From the NCBI GenBank assembly GCA_033032175.1, contig CM065304.1:9920001-9984000 (forward strand): a stretch of DNA of 64,000 nt, in the 5' to 3' direction. Source of the DNA: Saturnia japonica. Taxonomy: Eukaryota; Arthropoda; Insecta; Lepidoptera; Saturniidae. Position 1 is the first letter of the stretch, and the number at the start of each line of letters is the position of its first letter. Shown here in pieces: positions 14,401 to 29,742 of this stretch. The translations under genes were made by a program, and so were the position numbers. Below the pieces are notes generated by a model, which did not search any database, was not told the DNA's origin, and saw only the letters and a program-made list of their open reading frames with translations.

Positions 14401-17400
14401 GTGATCTACTTTTCAACGCCAGTGAATCAATGAATCTCTTCAAAAACGGATCGGTTTCATTATTTCTCAATAATGAATCGCAAATGAGTACACGGTTCAT
14501 TAAGTTTCTTTCAGTGAGGTCGTGTGGCACCCAAATATCGAGCTTTTTGGTTATAGCCAGCTTTCTTCAAATGAATTAAAACTGTTTTGTGGTCAATTTC
14601 CAGTTCTTCAGATACATCGTAACTACGAATATGCCGATCTTGCTCCACTTTTTCAAAAATGGCGTCCATTTTATTCGTAACAGGGCGACCAGAGCGAGAT
14701 GCATCTTTAACATCAAAATTTCCAGAATGAAAACGTTTGATCCAACTTTGTGCTATTTTTATTGACACTGGATTAGGTCCATAAACAAAACAAATTTTTT
14801 TCGTTGCTCGAGTTGCATTTTTGCCTTTTTTGTAATAATATTTTAAAATAAATCGAATTTCTTCATTAGATTCACTCATTTTTACAGAAAGAAAAACAAA
14901 TGAAAAATAGCGGGAAACAACTTTTTAATTTTGTAATTTTGAATATAAACTTTTTAATGTTACCAAAACCAGCCAGATACAAATAGTATCAGCCAAAGAA
15001 ATTTTTAACAAGTTTATACCTACGTTATGCGAAGAATCTTTTTCCCCGACCTATTATAAGACAATACTTACCAGAGTCGAACACCACTTCGCTGATAAGT
15101 ATCCATCGCGCAGAGAAATGTAGTTCGATACGAACCCATTTCCCGATACGATGATGAAGCTTGATGCTTACGTTTCGAGCGCTCTCAAATATACTATCTT
15201 GTAGATATGTATAACGAATCGGTTCGTCTTGAAAGTGACGGCCACCAATCGAAAATGTTATAATAGCTTCCGAGAATACCTGTTAAGAATTGATTATACT
15301 ATATAAATTTATAAATCATAAACTTTTTACTTTGTAGCATAGTACCGGGTGAATGACTGTTTTAAAATAAAAAAGAGAGAAAATCGTTTATTTCGAAAAA
15401 AAACAAACATCCAAACATACACTCTTTCACATTTATTATATTATTAAGTTGAAGGATAACACTGGTTAAGCTATAATAACCGAGATTACCGAGATAAAAA
15501 GTACCCTATCTGTTATTCCAGATCATAGACTATCTGTGTGCCAAATTTCATCTAAATCCGTTCATCCGTTTTTGCGTGATTGAGTAACAAATCTACAAAC
15601 TTTCCAGTTATTATATTTGTAGCATAACACTGGTTAAACTATGACTTTTACCGGGATAAAAAGTACCCTATATGTTATTCCAGGTCATATACTATCTATG
15701 TGCCAAATTTCATTGAGATCTGTTCATCCGTTTTTGCGTGATTGAGTAACAAACATCCAAACATACACATTTTCACATTTATTAGTAAGATGACTATTCG
15801 TTTAAGAATGTATTAGAATATATACATATTTCTACTAAGAAATTGTACTGAATTTGTGATTGTCTAGTTACACTGCAGAGAGGCATAATAGCATATTACA
15901 CTGGTAACAATTATAGTATTTGAGTAACAAACATATTTTTGTATTTATGTTGTAGTATACAGACAGCATAAGAGTCCTTCAAACATAACGTGAAAAGACA
16001 TTTGAGCAAGCAGGAAATTACTGATCTGTAGTCATTACAGTGACGATTGACGATAGATTGTAGAGTATAACCCACGGTAGTCGCCGATGTTATTGGATTG
16101 TACAGGTACTCAATTCAGGTACAGTGTAGTCACTTTGCTGTGCTACGATAATAGATGTATATACATACATACATGTAGGCTATAGTTAGCTTACCCGGAC
16201 ATCTCTCATGAACTTATTGTTGCAGTATAAGTGTACAGCGCTGAATTCTCGCACTTTGTCAAATTCGAAGGTTATGACGGGTGAATTTGGTCTAGAGTCG
16301 TTCCTCCAGCCAATCCAGGCGGAATTCTTTGCCGCTTCCCGGATCTCGTCACTTCCAAACTGCCCGTCAACAAGTTGACCCAAGCCTCCTCTAAGTTCAT
16401 CACCCCAATGCCCATCGTATATCATGTCGGTCAGTTCTACACCATTGCTTCTCTTGTTGCCTTTTGGCATCGTGTAAGATAGGATACCAACTGTTAAAAT
16501 AAATAAATGTTACGAGTTTTTTGCGGAATCTTGATCTGTCATCTGGTGGTTTTTATTTTAATTCATAAACTTATCTTATCTTATAGGCATTTTACGTAGT
16601 GTATGTGCTATACTACAAATAGGAAAACACGAATCTGTAAGTTGCCACAAAAACTCCTTCGACAGTTTTAACAAGGGAGTCGTTATCTTTTTAGAGCTAC
16701 GTTTGAAGTTACAAAAATAATTGGAAAACATTATTTTCACGTGACGCCGGCAGAATTGTGGATGAACACAATAGCCACTACATAAAAAAAGTTTTTTTTG
16801 TTGTTAAAATGGCTTCTAAATATCGTTACAGAAAAGGCTAAACCTATATCTCACAGAATTTACAACTTGAACATCATAATAACAGAGGGAAGAACTAAAA
16901 CAGTATTCTATCACATGAATTTATATAGATATATCATATTATCCCATAATAAAGTTTATAAATCAAGATGTTTATGCTGAAAATGCTGAGATATCGTAAC
17001 AATAATATCTATAATTCAACTGGTTGGTGTGGAGACACATTTACTGACAAGTAAAACAATCTTTTGATATTTTGAAACAGTTTTGGGCTTCCAGAAATTC
17101 AACCACGTATTTAATTATTTTGTCAATTTATATTTGTTGTATAGTCAATTAGATATACTCCTGTATATATAAAGTCCTCTGTAGGCAGTATTTTTTTATA
17201 TTTATTTTCCTGTTATATTAGCAAGATTGTTTGTGATTATTCTCACCTATTAATTTCTCCGTACATAGACATTCTTCTAAAAGGATGCGAGAAATAATAT
17301 ATATTTCTAATCGATTTACTTTTATTATTAATCTTATTATTTAGTTTCGTATATTAAGTAATATGTACATACCTACAACTATGTAACTACATAGTTACAT

Positions 17401-20400
17401 ATGTGTGCTTAACTAAGCAAAACCCTATATACCTTTTCTAAACATGGAATTACAATTTCGCCCTCTAATTTTTACTTCGATAGAAGCCGTAAAACCTAGA
17501 AAATATCGTGTATTTTATACAAGGTGTGAGTCAACTACATAATTATCGTCTGACACCTGGCGGGAATACTTGCACAATCGTCAACGTTTTGAATAATTTT
17601 GATGTAGGCAAAAATTGTTTAACAAGAGGTACTGTTTACCTACAAATAACATAAACGAAAAAATTACTTGTCCCAAGTAAAAACTATATGTATTTATAAT
17701 ATTCTTAGAATAAATAAATGGTTAAAACTAATTAAGTATATGCTTATAGACGTTTTTTAAATGCAGACTTGTGATTAAATCAAGCAATTTGCCACTTTTT
17801 ACATAATGGCTCGCCTGCAGTCGCGACACGATTCGATAAGAGAATTCCTACAATCCACTATTACGTTGAAAGTTGAATATTTCGACGAAATTTTGGTTGA
17901 AACATAGCTGACATTATGAATTTTTGATTGCTGTAAAATGTACATAAAAATTCGAAGTATATATTATTTGATTTCAGTTCTAGTATCGTTCGCGTTGATT
18001 ACCTTTCTTAGTTTAGCTCCCATCTGGTGTTATGTAACTTCGTTAGAAAAAACATTTTGAGTACCTAATACAATTCAAACGAATCCTTAGTTTGAAATTC
18101 ATTATCATCAGTTATGTAAGCGCTGCGTGTATTGTAGAGTAATAATTCTTATAAAATATACATACCGCTCCAAAAGCATCCATAAAGTTCGACCCTCATG
18201 CAAACTGTTCGTCTGTGAGAGCTGTACGGTATAAAACGAATTTTAGACGCCCAAATTGGTGGTTCAAGATGGTTCTTCTTTTCTAAGTATGTGTTTATGT
18301 TGCCAGGCATGATCTGCAATAATAAACATTAACAAAAACTAACTAACTTACACTTGGCACAAAGCGAATGTACAGTAAACTACAAAAAATCATTCTTGCC
18401 CGGTTGGATCGCAATGACCATACATTCAATGAGAATCCTGGTGTGCTAACTTACTTCATTGCATCAAATTACGAGATCACTCTGTTTTTAACGAGCTATT
18501 CATATACCAAAAAGCCTACCAGCCATAATCTACCACATTGGCTAAATCCATGTAGATCACCCATCTCAGTTATTCTCAGTTATGTAAGATAATAGAAATA
18601 ATAAAAATACTGGAAGGTTCACTTGGACAAATAGTGAGCCGCACGATTCTTCTATTTAAAGTATCTTATCTCTTTCTAAACATGTGACCATAAATTTTTG
18701 TAATAATATTAGACACAACAGTAACTGACGTATGATCGCAAGAGAATGTTCTTTGGGAACTAATATAGAGCAAAGACTTAAATGATTGTTTCTAAAGTTT
18801 GTTATAAGCTTTTTTTCAAATCTATGTATAAGTATGTAAATCTATATGTATACATTAATACGTGAAATAAAAGCTATCTACCCCTTTTTAAGCGTATTGC
18901 GTGCACGGCAGACTATGAGATTTGGCATGGTTAAAGTTTATATGGAGAAGGAATGCAGAAACTAAAATATCTATAATAACTGTTACTAATATATTAAATA
19001 AAATAAATTAATACTGCGAATCCTAACTTAACCAGTGCCATTGAACTTAGACCCCCCAAAATATTGGCATTGTCACTCAACGAAGAGTGACAGCAATTGA
19101 TGTAGATAATACTCATTGTTTAGGTTCATGAATACTGCAAATATCAAACAGAAAATAGTCCATGATCAAAAAGTTGCTGGTCTAATTTCGAGCTTAGGGT
19201 GATAATGTATGTATAATATGTGTTACTAATACATTAAATTAAATAATACTGCGAATACTACACTGACTAGTGACTATGTTAAGACCCCTAAAACATTGAT
19301 ATTGGCACTCACTAAAAAGTGACCGCAAGTGATATACATAATCTTAATTGTTTACGTTCATACTAAGGCATGGGTGACATAAATGGTAGATACAATATCT
19401 GAAATCGCTACCATACCCAATATCTAAATGTCGAGTACCGCTCTAACTATAGTTACTTATTTATATTGATTTGGATATAGATTATCTAAATACCGCGACC
19501 TTAAGGGGATATGTAAAAAAAATACGAGTTATAAACAGCCCTAGATATCAAAAAGTACAAAGACTATGAGTTTGATTTTTGGATATGTGTTAATTGAACA
19601 TATGACTGAAAATACTATCAGAGCCAAAACATGATTATGACAAATTTTCTCGATAGAAAAAAAATCCAAAGTAGCCTCTGTTTTTAATGATTAGTACTTG
19701 TAACTTCTGAACGCAGAATAATAGAAATTCGAGACTTGATTTACAAAAAAGACATAGGTATATTAATTAATCTCCAAAGACAGAATTTCAATTAGTTAAA
19801 TAGTTTAATCACATTAAAATAAAAACTGTTTTGGCGCTTATGTTGTTTTTAATTCGTCGCGCGTGCAGGCCTCCCTCTCTTTCTCTTGCTTCAGTCAGTA
19901 ATATACGCTATCACTATCTTGTCGCCGCTCATTCGGCAGGTGATCTTCTATCATGTTGAACCTATGCTCGATGATTCGAAATGACCGATTCAGCACGTGT
20001 GTAAATATTATTAAATAGTTACTGTAATTATTAGTTAAAGTAATGTTATAATTATAGTGTAAATATTGTAAACGAAACGCGAACTTTATATTGTGTCTGC
20101 TAAAGTTAGGTGAAACAGTGATAATGCGAAACAAACCAAAACCGCAAAAAAAAAACATTTGAAAGATATGCGGGAAAGAGCCTGTCTTATGAGAGAAAGA
20201 AAAAGGTGAGTTTTTTATTCACTACGTACCTAAAGTACCTTATACCTAGGATAGGTTTATGAGTAATTCGGATGTATTTTCATTGCAGAATAAAGTTATC
20301 ATCATCGGAACCATCGCTAATTGCTAAAACTGATACCCAGTCATTTACAGAACATGACACATGATTTACATGACATCAGAACAGCTTGATAAGTCGCCAG

Positions 20401-23400
20401 TGTATATGAATTTAGATATGCCGTCTTCCTCTGCTTCGAAGAATATTGAAAGGTAAGTACCTCCCTCCACATAATATGGTACCAACTCTGTGTACACTTA
20501 CTTATGCACCATCTAACATAAAGTCAATATCATAAAGCAGCTATCTAAATATATTATTATATTTCTCACTCTAATGCCTGCCGATGTTGAGTGGTTTCTG
20601 TTGCACTTTATAGTACAAGAGCTAGGCTATTGGTAAATTTACGTCATTGAGGCATGTTATGCAATATCATGCCGAATATTAGCCAGGGTTCCGTACCACC
20701 ACAAAATATGATGTTAGCGCACAATATGTGATCAAAAAAAAATTTTATTTTTATGACCCGCTCACACTAAAACCGCCATTACTCGAAGTATTATTAGTCT
20801 ATTTATTTATTTATAAATGTATATACATTCTATATATATATTTTCTACTAGCTGTGCCCGCGGCTTTGCTCACGTGAACTACAGAATGCCCGCGCGAGTC
20901 TTGCTCCCCAGCTCCCGGCTATTTTAGAGACAAAAATAGACGTATACTCCCTCTGACTTTTTCATAAGTCTTTTTAATGTTTATAATTATGTAGTACATT
21001 AATTGGCTATATCTCTTATAGTTTACTCAGCGTAAGCCCTTTAAGCACCCGAATTAATTCACCATAACCAGTTTTTTTTAATTTGTGCGGAAACCTAATT
21101 CTTTTTCGAATATAAATTGTAGCCTAAGTTACTCCCTATAACATCAGCTATCTATCAGTGAAAGTCTCGTAAAAATCGGTCCAACCTTTTCGGAGATTAC
21201 CCGGCACAAACAGACAGACAGACAGAAAGGCAAAAATTTAATTTTGTTTTTTTTTTTGGTTACTGATATTGTATATACTTTCATATGCATTTAATAAAAA
21301 AGCTGTTATTTTGACATTAAAATCAGACACTTCAATTTTATTATATGTATAGATAGATAAGTCAAAATAATCAGTGCGTCCCTACAAGTCATTTCCGTAC
21401 ATATTTCCCTCCATATCTCGAAAAAATATTTTTTATCGTGGCCAGATGTTTTATTGCTGTTTTCTATTGTGTAAAGATACTCCGTCCCTTGAGCTTTATC
21501 ATAAAGAGTTTCCACTGTAAATGTAGGCAATTCGGTATATTGACACACTATGAAAAATTCAACTGTCTACCTATTACGGTTAAAAAGATACAGCCCTTTA
21601 AAGGTAGGACTAACAGACAGCGTAGGTTAAGAAACAGAGTGCCTTGTGGACCTTTTAGGTATGGAACCCTATAAATCAAGTAGTTAAACCTATGTTCTGC
21701 TTCTTTTTCTTAAAAAATAATCTAATTATTTATTTTCTAGGCCCGAAAAAATATACAAAGCAAACCCGCCAGACACCTGTTCAATGAGTGAGACAAAATA
21801 CCAACATACAGAAAATAGCACTGCGCAGACCTCGCCATTACACAATGATATTGGCAACGGAATGTGCCATGCATTTGACTACCATGACAAATGCAATAGA
21901 TCTTTTTGCTCTGAACTCACAGAACACGCAGACAATAAAAAAAATCTTAACACACATTTGTTTCATCGTATTCGTTATTTAGCGGGCAATGTTGCATCGC
22001 AGGCAAGAAGCTTAATTGAAAATGTAGACAGCAATGTTGTGGAAAGGTTCAATGAGGTAATTGCAAAATTAATCGGTGGGAAGCGAATAAATTATTCGCT
22101 CAAACGCTCATATCAGGCAAGATGTTCCGGAGCAATAGTATCCTTCAATTCCGGAAAAATACTGACAACGGTACATAAAAATATTTATAACCAAAGTCCT
22201 TCATCACAAATAAAGCAGTTTGAAGAAGAGGTTGAAAAAAAGAGAGAATACAACCGAACGATACAAAGAAAAAGAAATCGTAAGCTAATAAAAAAAAAAC
22301 GACTTTGATTATGGGGAAAATGTTCGTATGCCTGACTTGGACTCTGAATGTTTTGAACTGGCAAAAACGACGTTCCTGAAAACATTGGAGAAGACTGACG
22401 AGTAACGTCGTGCCATTGAACAACGAACAATTCTACAGAGTGAAAGTGGAGAATGGCTGGAGCTGCGTCGAAATTTGTTAACCGCTTAAAATTTTGGTAA
22501 AGTGATAAAAAGGAAAATAACTCACACATGTGCCAATATCGTCAAGAATATGCTGTATAAACCCAATCTGAATCACGTCGCTTCTATAAGTCATGGAAGA
22601 AAATATGAGAAAATTGCTTTAGAACAACTGTCTTATCAAAAGAAAATTAATGTAAGGCAATGTGGTCTTTTCTTGATGAAATTTACCCATTTTTAGGAGC
22701 TACGCCTGATGGAGTTGCTGATGACATGCTTATTGAAATAAAGTGCCCCGTAGCGCCTTTTAAAATTGGGATTGATGCTGCAATACGAGAAGGTAAAATG
22801 CATTTTTGGAAGAATAACAATAAATCTGGAGAAATATATGTGAATAAAAACTCTGATTGGTTCTTTCAAGCCCAGGGCCAAATGCACTAAAAATAAAAAT
22901 TCTACAGAAATACGACCAATTTTGAAAGGACAAAATGGAACCAAAACTATTATCATTTTATTTTGATTGCTTATTACCGGAGCTTGTAGATCCTCGGTAT
23001 ACAAGAAATATGACAATTCGTGATCCAACTTATGTTATTCATAAGACAGCGGGCAAGAAAGAAAATAAATATGATAACGGGAATGAGAATGTAGCGACAT
23101 CTACATAGCGACACACAGCGACATCTATCGAGCCACATACGACGCATCCTACATCGCGCAATAGAAATTAACTCTTCAATTCAGTATATATAAGAACCCG
23201 ACTACAACCGTTGGGCAGCTGTCCGCCAGACATAAAACCCGTCTGTTCGGAGGATCCTCCCTTTTCGATAGTTCTTCTACACAATGTACCGAAAAATACT
23301 TCAACTGAATGTGTAAAGGAAAATCATGAATCTACTAGTAGTGAATTATTTCTTAATTATGAAAATTTCTAATGTATATATTTGTTTAATAATATATTGG

Positions 23401-23676
23401 TGGCTACCTACCTACTATTCGAAAACTTGTGGCATTTTATTTAGTTTTACTCTTAATTGTTGCTGTTGGTAAAATCCTATATTATTTTTCAGTCTGTTGA
23501 TTTATCAAAATTACTGACACACACCAAGGGTTTATCTACTAGACTAGAATAAGTTTGCAAGAGCATTCTTGTTGCTTAAATAATTGATCTATTCGACACT
23601 GCTACATAGTCTGATTTCAGAAAAAAAGACTAATTTAGGGACATCTTGCACATCAAAATCCGTTTGAGTCGTTGTC

Positions 23677-23728
<52 letters not shown>

Positions 23729-26700
23729 CGTTATCATTTATTATACGTGAAAGCGGGCAGGGGCTGGTTCCATACACTAAAACCAACAACTTTTGTTCTA
23801 CGACTTTTCGAAATTCATTTGTCAATTTTTTCATACAAAAAATAATAATTAATTTAATAAATGTAACTCTACGGAAACTCGGTAGCGCCACTGAATACTA
23901 CACGGTTAGGTACCTTCGCTAGTGGACGGGCAAGGCACGGGGCGCGGCGTGCGCTGTGCGGTGCGGGTAGACTTCTTTGATATATATTTTTTATTTATGT
24001 ATTAGGAATTTGGTAAAGTCGTAGAACAAATGTTGCTAGATACGGTGTACAGAAGTAGCACACGGCCGGTTTCACATATATTAAAAAATAACGCTGTATA
24101 TACAGCACATATCTGATAAACATTACTCTTCAGGTTAGTCGGAAAAAAATGTAATAGACCTGGGCTCAACAATAAAGATCTGTCATAAAAACTTAGATTA
24201 TTGCAGTAACACGAAACATATTTTCACGTTACTTCTCAAATTTTTGCTAACGGTACAAAAACTACCAAGTTGTAACTAGGCTAGTTAGGCTAGGCTATTC
24301 TGTATGTTTTGACGTGCAATTTCTATAGACAAATGGATTTCATTACGTTATCTGATGATGTAAAGTTACCAACACCTAGCTCTTGTACTATAAAGTAAAA
24401 CAAAACCGACGATGACTTTATTTTCTACATAGATACATAGTGATTTTCGAAATGAAATTATTAAGTTTTCAATTATTTTTATTACAAACATACATATATA
24501 TCATCACGCCATGTCCCGTCAGATAGTAGGTAGGTTTACTTGTTTGATTTGGAATTTTTATTAGTGCAATCAGTTTAAAAAAATAACTTATGCATACATA
24601 GATACCTATTTTATGGTTTGTTTAAATTGACTGTCAACATAAATTCACGTATTGATCAAGAAGAACCAATAGACAGGTATTTAATTACTATATTGTAAGT
24701 ATTTGTCAAATAGAAGGTACTTAGGTAGGTACTAAAAATATGTTAATAGCGAAGCGTCTTTTCCGCATTTTGAATGATTTGATTATCGCAAGCATATTCG
24801 CGACGATGTTATACTCGTAGAGCGGGGCCGGCAGCCGCGGCGAGGCGCGCGGGGCGCTTCGCTCTTGCTACGACTAAGCCCCGCCCTTTACGCTTAAATT
24901 ATTTTTCGACGTAGGCCCATAACGTACACACAAAGGTATTGCTATCGCTGTAGTACGGTATCATCAACTTATGGTAAAGTATGGTTATCCGATTCGGAGA
25001 TAAGTTCACACTGAACACAAAGTTTCTGGTCGAGTTTCAACCATTGTGCAACCGCTAGTATGAGTAAATACAACAATATATTACAGCTATACCTATAATA
25101 TAAACATACTTATATGGATTATAAATTAATTGCAATGACATATTAAAGTCTTATTATATTAAGTGAGCAATTCTTGTTTACATATATAATATGTAATTGG
25201 TTTCTAGGAAACGGCTCCAACGATTTCGATGAAACTTTGCATTTAGATAATGTTTTACATTCTAAGTTTACCTAGATAGGTTTTTTTTTTTTTGTTTATA
25301 AGACACCGAGTGTAGCTCGGTCGTTCAGATATTAGTATTAAAATGCGATATTTGATTTCAATCATCAACACTGTATTCAGATATATTTAAAGCAGGATAG
25401 AACAAAATAAATGGCAGTTACTGATCATCTAATACAATAATAAAATGTTATGAGAATGCTGTAGAAAAACAACGAAACTTCGTAAAATAAAACCCACTGC
25501 CAATAGGATGTATTAAAGAAGTATTTGAAAATTTGAGTGAGCTTTCGACAAAGTACAGAGATACATTTTATTGTATCATTGATTTAAAACATTATCCACT
25601 GATATTGACATTCACATAATTTTGAGTATTACTTGCGTTCACGAGCGAGAAGAATAGGCGGCCCTTTTAATGTAAAGAGACCGCGTCTCTATAAATAATG
25701 AAATCTGAACAAAAATGAAGTTTATTCTTTTACAATACAATTTCATTTTATAGTGATTATGAAGGTAGCGTTCAGATTGTTTACTAATTGTACGTGCAAG
25801 GTAATAAATAGATAATCAGTTAATTAACTTAATAAATAAGTATCAAATTGTTAATCTCTAATAAAATTCGATAAATTTTGTCATGTTCAGTTGGTATCAA
25901 ATTCATATTACCGCAGTTTAAGCTAAATGAAACACGCGGTCGTTTTCGAAATTCGAAAGTTTAATATGTTTGACCGGTATTTTTAATTATCCACCTGCCA
26001 CCACCAGGAATTCACATCATGCGAGAATATACAATATGAAACTGAAAACAACGGCGCTCGAAAATTCCGTCTACTGCTCTCCATATTGAAATGTTGCCGG
26101 TAAACTTTTCTCATTTTGTAAATTGGTATATTCTAAAATACATACATTATACTTATATCATTAAAATGTTTTCCTTAACTTTATTTTATAAGACTCCAAA
26201 ATTATCATCAAACATTCCTTTTCGATTATATTAATTACTAGCTGTACCCCTCGGTTTCACCCGTGTTTTTACCCAACAAATACCGCGCCGCCAACGCGAC
26301 GGACCCGTGTAGTCTATCATAATTGTTATCACTTCCCGCAACTACAAATTATTTTAATTTTTCATTTTCTCCTAAACTATGTGTCCAAATTACATACTAT
26401 AAAAAGAATAATTTAAATTGTCTTTGTGATGAAATAACTTTTGTTCGTAAGGATTAATATGATAAGCCTAAAAATAATGCTCAAAATTATTTTTAAATGT
26501 TCATCAAAAAAACTCGCAAAATACCTTATTGTGGCTTATGCTATTAAGAAATAGGTATATATTATCGGAGACTTTTTTTAGATATACTAAAGAACAATAT
26601 TTTTGTAGAATATTATATTTACGTATCACTAACCATTACGCCAGCACATGCGGATAAAGCAGTTCGGGAACACTTTCACTTCGACTTACTTAAACAAAAA

Positions 26701-29700
26701 TCAATAGTTAAGGCTGAGAGGTTTAGCTTAGTTCCAGATAGCCTATACTATTCTTCGAAAATGCTTTTCTTCTCATTGAAATCTATAAATATTCTAATCT
26801 GGTATACCTAAACAAGGATATATTTTTGCATGTTATTTGAATATCAAAATTTTGACTCACTTCTTGTCCATCGATGGTCCTGTACCGCACCCATTTGCCT
26901 AATTTCGGTCGCCAATATTCTAAAACATAAGCTTCGGCATATTCTTGACCCTGGCCGTTTCCGAAGCGACCTTGAGTTCCAGCAGCGGTGATGACATGGA
27001 CTGAATGCAGGTCGATCTCGAGCCATTCGGTTGACTCGGTCGTTATTTGAGTCCGGGGACACCACGCTCCGCCTTTAATATCTTGGTTTAACCTGTTAAA
27101 GTAAACATGATTGTATAAATATAACCCGAGTTATAAATAATCTAATCTAATATTAGAAACGCTGGCGACCTCATTCGCGTTACTTAGAATATTATATATA
27201 AAATTTAATAAAAAAAAAAAATAGCCTATAGCAACATAGAATTCAGGGCTATAGCTACCTATCAGAATACCTAGAGTTTACCTTCTACATCCAAAAAGGG
27301 CTGAAAAGATTGTAATGAAATTTGACATAGAAATCGATTATGTCGTGGAATAGGCCATAGGATATCTTGTGATTATCGCCCAGCGAAAACATACAACTAG
27401 TACTTGTATACACAAAACATTTCGTCAATTATTGTAGTAGAAAGTATGCATGCGGCATTAGTACTTGTGGTTATATATTGATTGAAGTGATTAGAGCAGT
27501 GAAAAGTGATTATAATGCTTTTCTAAAAGGACCATTTTCTTTAACTTTAATATAATTATATTTGATAATGCCTTTTACTTATTTTAAAAGATTAAAAAAA
27601 TGTAACTGTTCATAATATAATATTAAATAGTTTTAAAACTTTTAAATCACTACAGAATATAGACAAAAGAACATCAACTCACAACCTTATTATTACTAAG
27701 GAATTAACGATATGGAATCATAGAAATAATAACTTCCGGAACGCTCCTTATTATAACAAACGATTTGAATGTAATTATAATAGATTATGACGACTAATAA
27801 GTTTACAAAGAAAGCGGTAGTGGAGGTAAGGTTTGAAACTACATGATTATGCGCCTAATTGTGATAATAAATTTCATCCTACTCTATTTGTACGGCACTC
27901 TGGTTATTCAATATTATGTTATGATTTTATTTCATCGATTGCACTAAACACCGTTACGTTACAAAAGAAATCGAACTATATACTACTTATTGAAAACATC
28001 TGTGAAATAGGTAATTAATAGATTACGCAGATTAGTAGAATAGGACCAATTATATGCAAGTTACATTCCGGGCTTCTGGTTAATTTCACATGTCTCCATA
28101 TTTAGTATTTATGTCATTGTTCATTATAATCTGAAGACGCGCCAGTACCCCCCCGCCAAGTCGAGCGCGAGGAGTTTGCGAAGCCGTATCATCGTTTTCT
28201 GAAAGCATTTCGACGTATTTTCGCGCCTCTGTCTAGCGGGTCTACGTTATTGTAGAAGGCTGAATTCTGTTTACTAAGGGTATTTAAAGGAACCCTACAA
28301 TGTCAAGTTTATAACTTCATTTGTTTATAAGTTATTGGGATGCAAGGTTACGAAAATTCGACTATAACTGAATAATTCATGATCATCAAAATAGAACCAG
28401 TACTTCCCTAATACCTAAAGAGCTGAAGTTTGGCACAGAGAAAAGGTTTGATGCCCATATAAAGGGAAAATTATCAAAATAATTAAACAATCGACAATTA
28501 TTTTCGAAGATCTGGAGTTCCTGATGATCCAAATATTTTTAACATGGGAGCCCACAGAAAGTATTAGAAATATCGATATGCCGCCATAGTAAAAATTATT
28601 CAATCTGATAAGGGTTTTCTAATGGTCCATTAAATCATAATGATCCACGAATTTCAGGGAAATTCAGCTTAATTGTTTTAATATCTGAACGACCGAGCTA
28701 CACTCGGTGTCTTAAAAAAAAAAGAAAAATAGCTATCTAGGTAAACTCGGAATGTAAACATTATCTAAGAACAAAGTTTCATACAATTCGTTGGAGCTGT
28801 TACCGAGAAACCAATTACATATATTATGTATATATACAAGAATTGCTCACTTAATAGTATTAGGTTAGATATATAGATTTTAACACGTATTATATTAGAT
28901 TTATCTTAGTATTAAGTACGGGTTGCGCTATCATTAAATCCGTCAATGTATACACCACTACATTGCCCCAGTGAATCGCCTATGCTTAAAGAACTTTATG
29001 CCGCAAAAAGAAAAAGTGAACGAACGCGAACGTAGACTCAGAGTGAGCTTCGCCGATCGACACCCCACGCTCGCTGACGTTCGCTATTGTGTCCACAGTC
29101 CACACAGAATAGACACAAACGAAGGCTCGGCTAACCACGGCGAACACCACATAATGTTGCTAGAAGACCTCTCGCTTTCCCCCTGAATGAAATTAACCTA
29201 GAATACCCTATAATTCCAGTTTTAGTAATAAACCTCATAACATGTATATTTATTTTTTACACAATTCTAAACTTAAAACAACATTTTTAAGCACAAAAGA
29301 TAGATCAATAAAACATATTGTCGATATATGATAATTACCCCGAATATAACCTTAAATTATCCGAGTCTACTGTAAGTACAGTACAAGATTACTGGCGGCC
29401 ACCAAGTGACGAATGTCCGTCGTTAAGTCACCGTCAATAACAGACGACTAATGAAAATCAACCTTTAAGATGGTTAAAAGGGGATCAACATTTATATGGT
29501 AATAGCGAGGTGCCCGCAGCTCCACACGCGTTTGTTACTACGCAGTAGTTATTTACAACCCGTATTTTTTTATAAATAAGGAAAAAACTATGCTATCTTC
29601 TAAGTCGGACCAAATTACAGATAGTTACGAAATTTGATCAAAAGCGGTTCAGTAGTTTCGGAGTGTATCCCGAACATACATCGTAACATGAAATTTTTAT

Positions 29701-29701
29701 A

Positions 29702-29742
<41 letters not shown>

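Larger units (their letters stand above)
20124..23372 (+). pseudogene. Broken multi-exon gene with YqaJ/lambda-exonuclease-like nuclease domain
   Basis: Exon 1 20124-20205 (MRNKPKPQ..., then [13 protein letters not shown], donor AG|GTGAGT), exon 2 20289-20452 (ends [20 protein letters not shown], donor AG|GTAAGT), exon 3 from 21741 after ttctag. Junction codons are consistent. Exon 3 has a basic-rich region ([20 protein letters not shown]), then after an A-run frameshift (22290-22299) and a TAA (22403-22405) the part [13 protein letters not shown], and [20 protein letters not shown], the Asp...Glu-x-Lys core of YqaJ-type nucleases. The last exon ends LNYENF-stop at 23372 after a 190-base insertion. 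Exon 1 has a 10-A run that breaks frame, exon 2 another shift. The family recurs in insect genomes and is probably mobile-element-derived; class unknown. Confidence 0.75.

Noticed and set aside
21306..21674. Open frames on both strands
   Set aside because: Fall in a dispersed repeat tail and intron sequence before exon 3 of the YqaJ-like pseudogene.
26844..27065. 73-codon minus-strand frame as a gene
   Set aside because: Wrong register of the true discoidin exon.
28971..29186. 71-codon plus-strand frame in a GC-richer patch
   Set aside because: Charged, low-complexity translation with no family.
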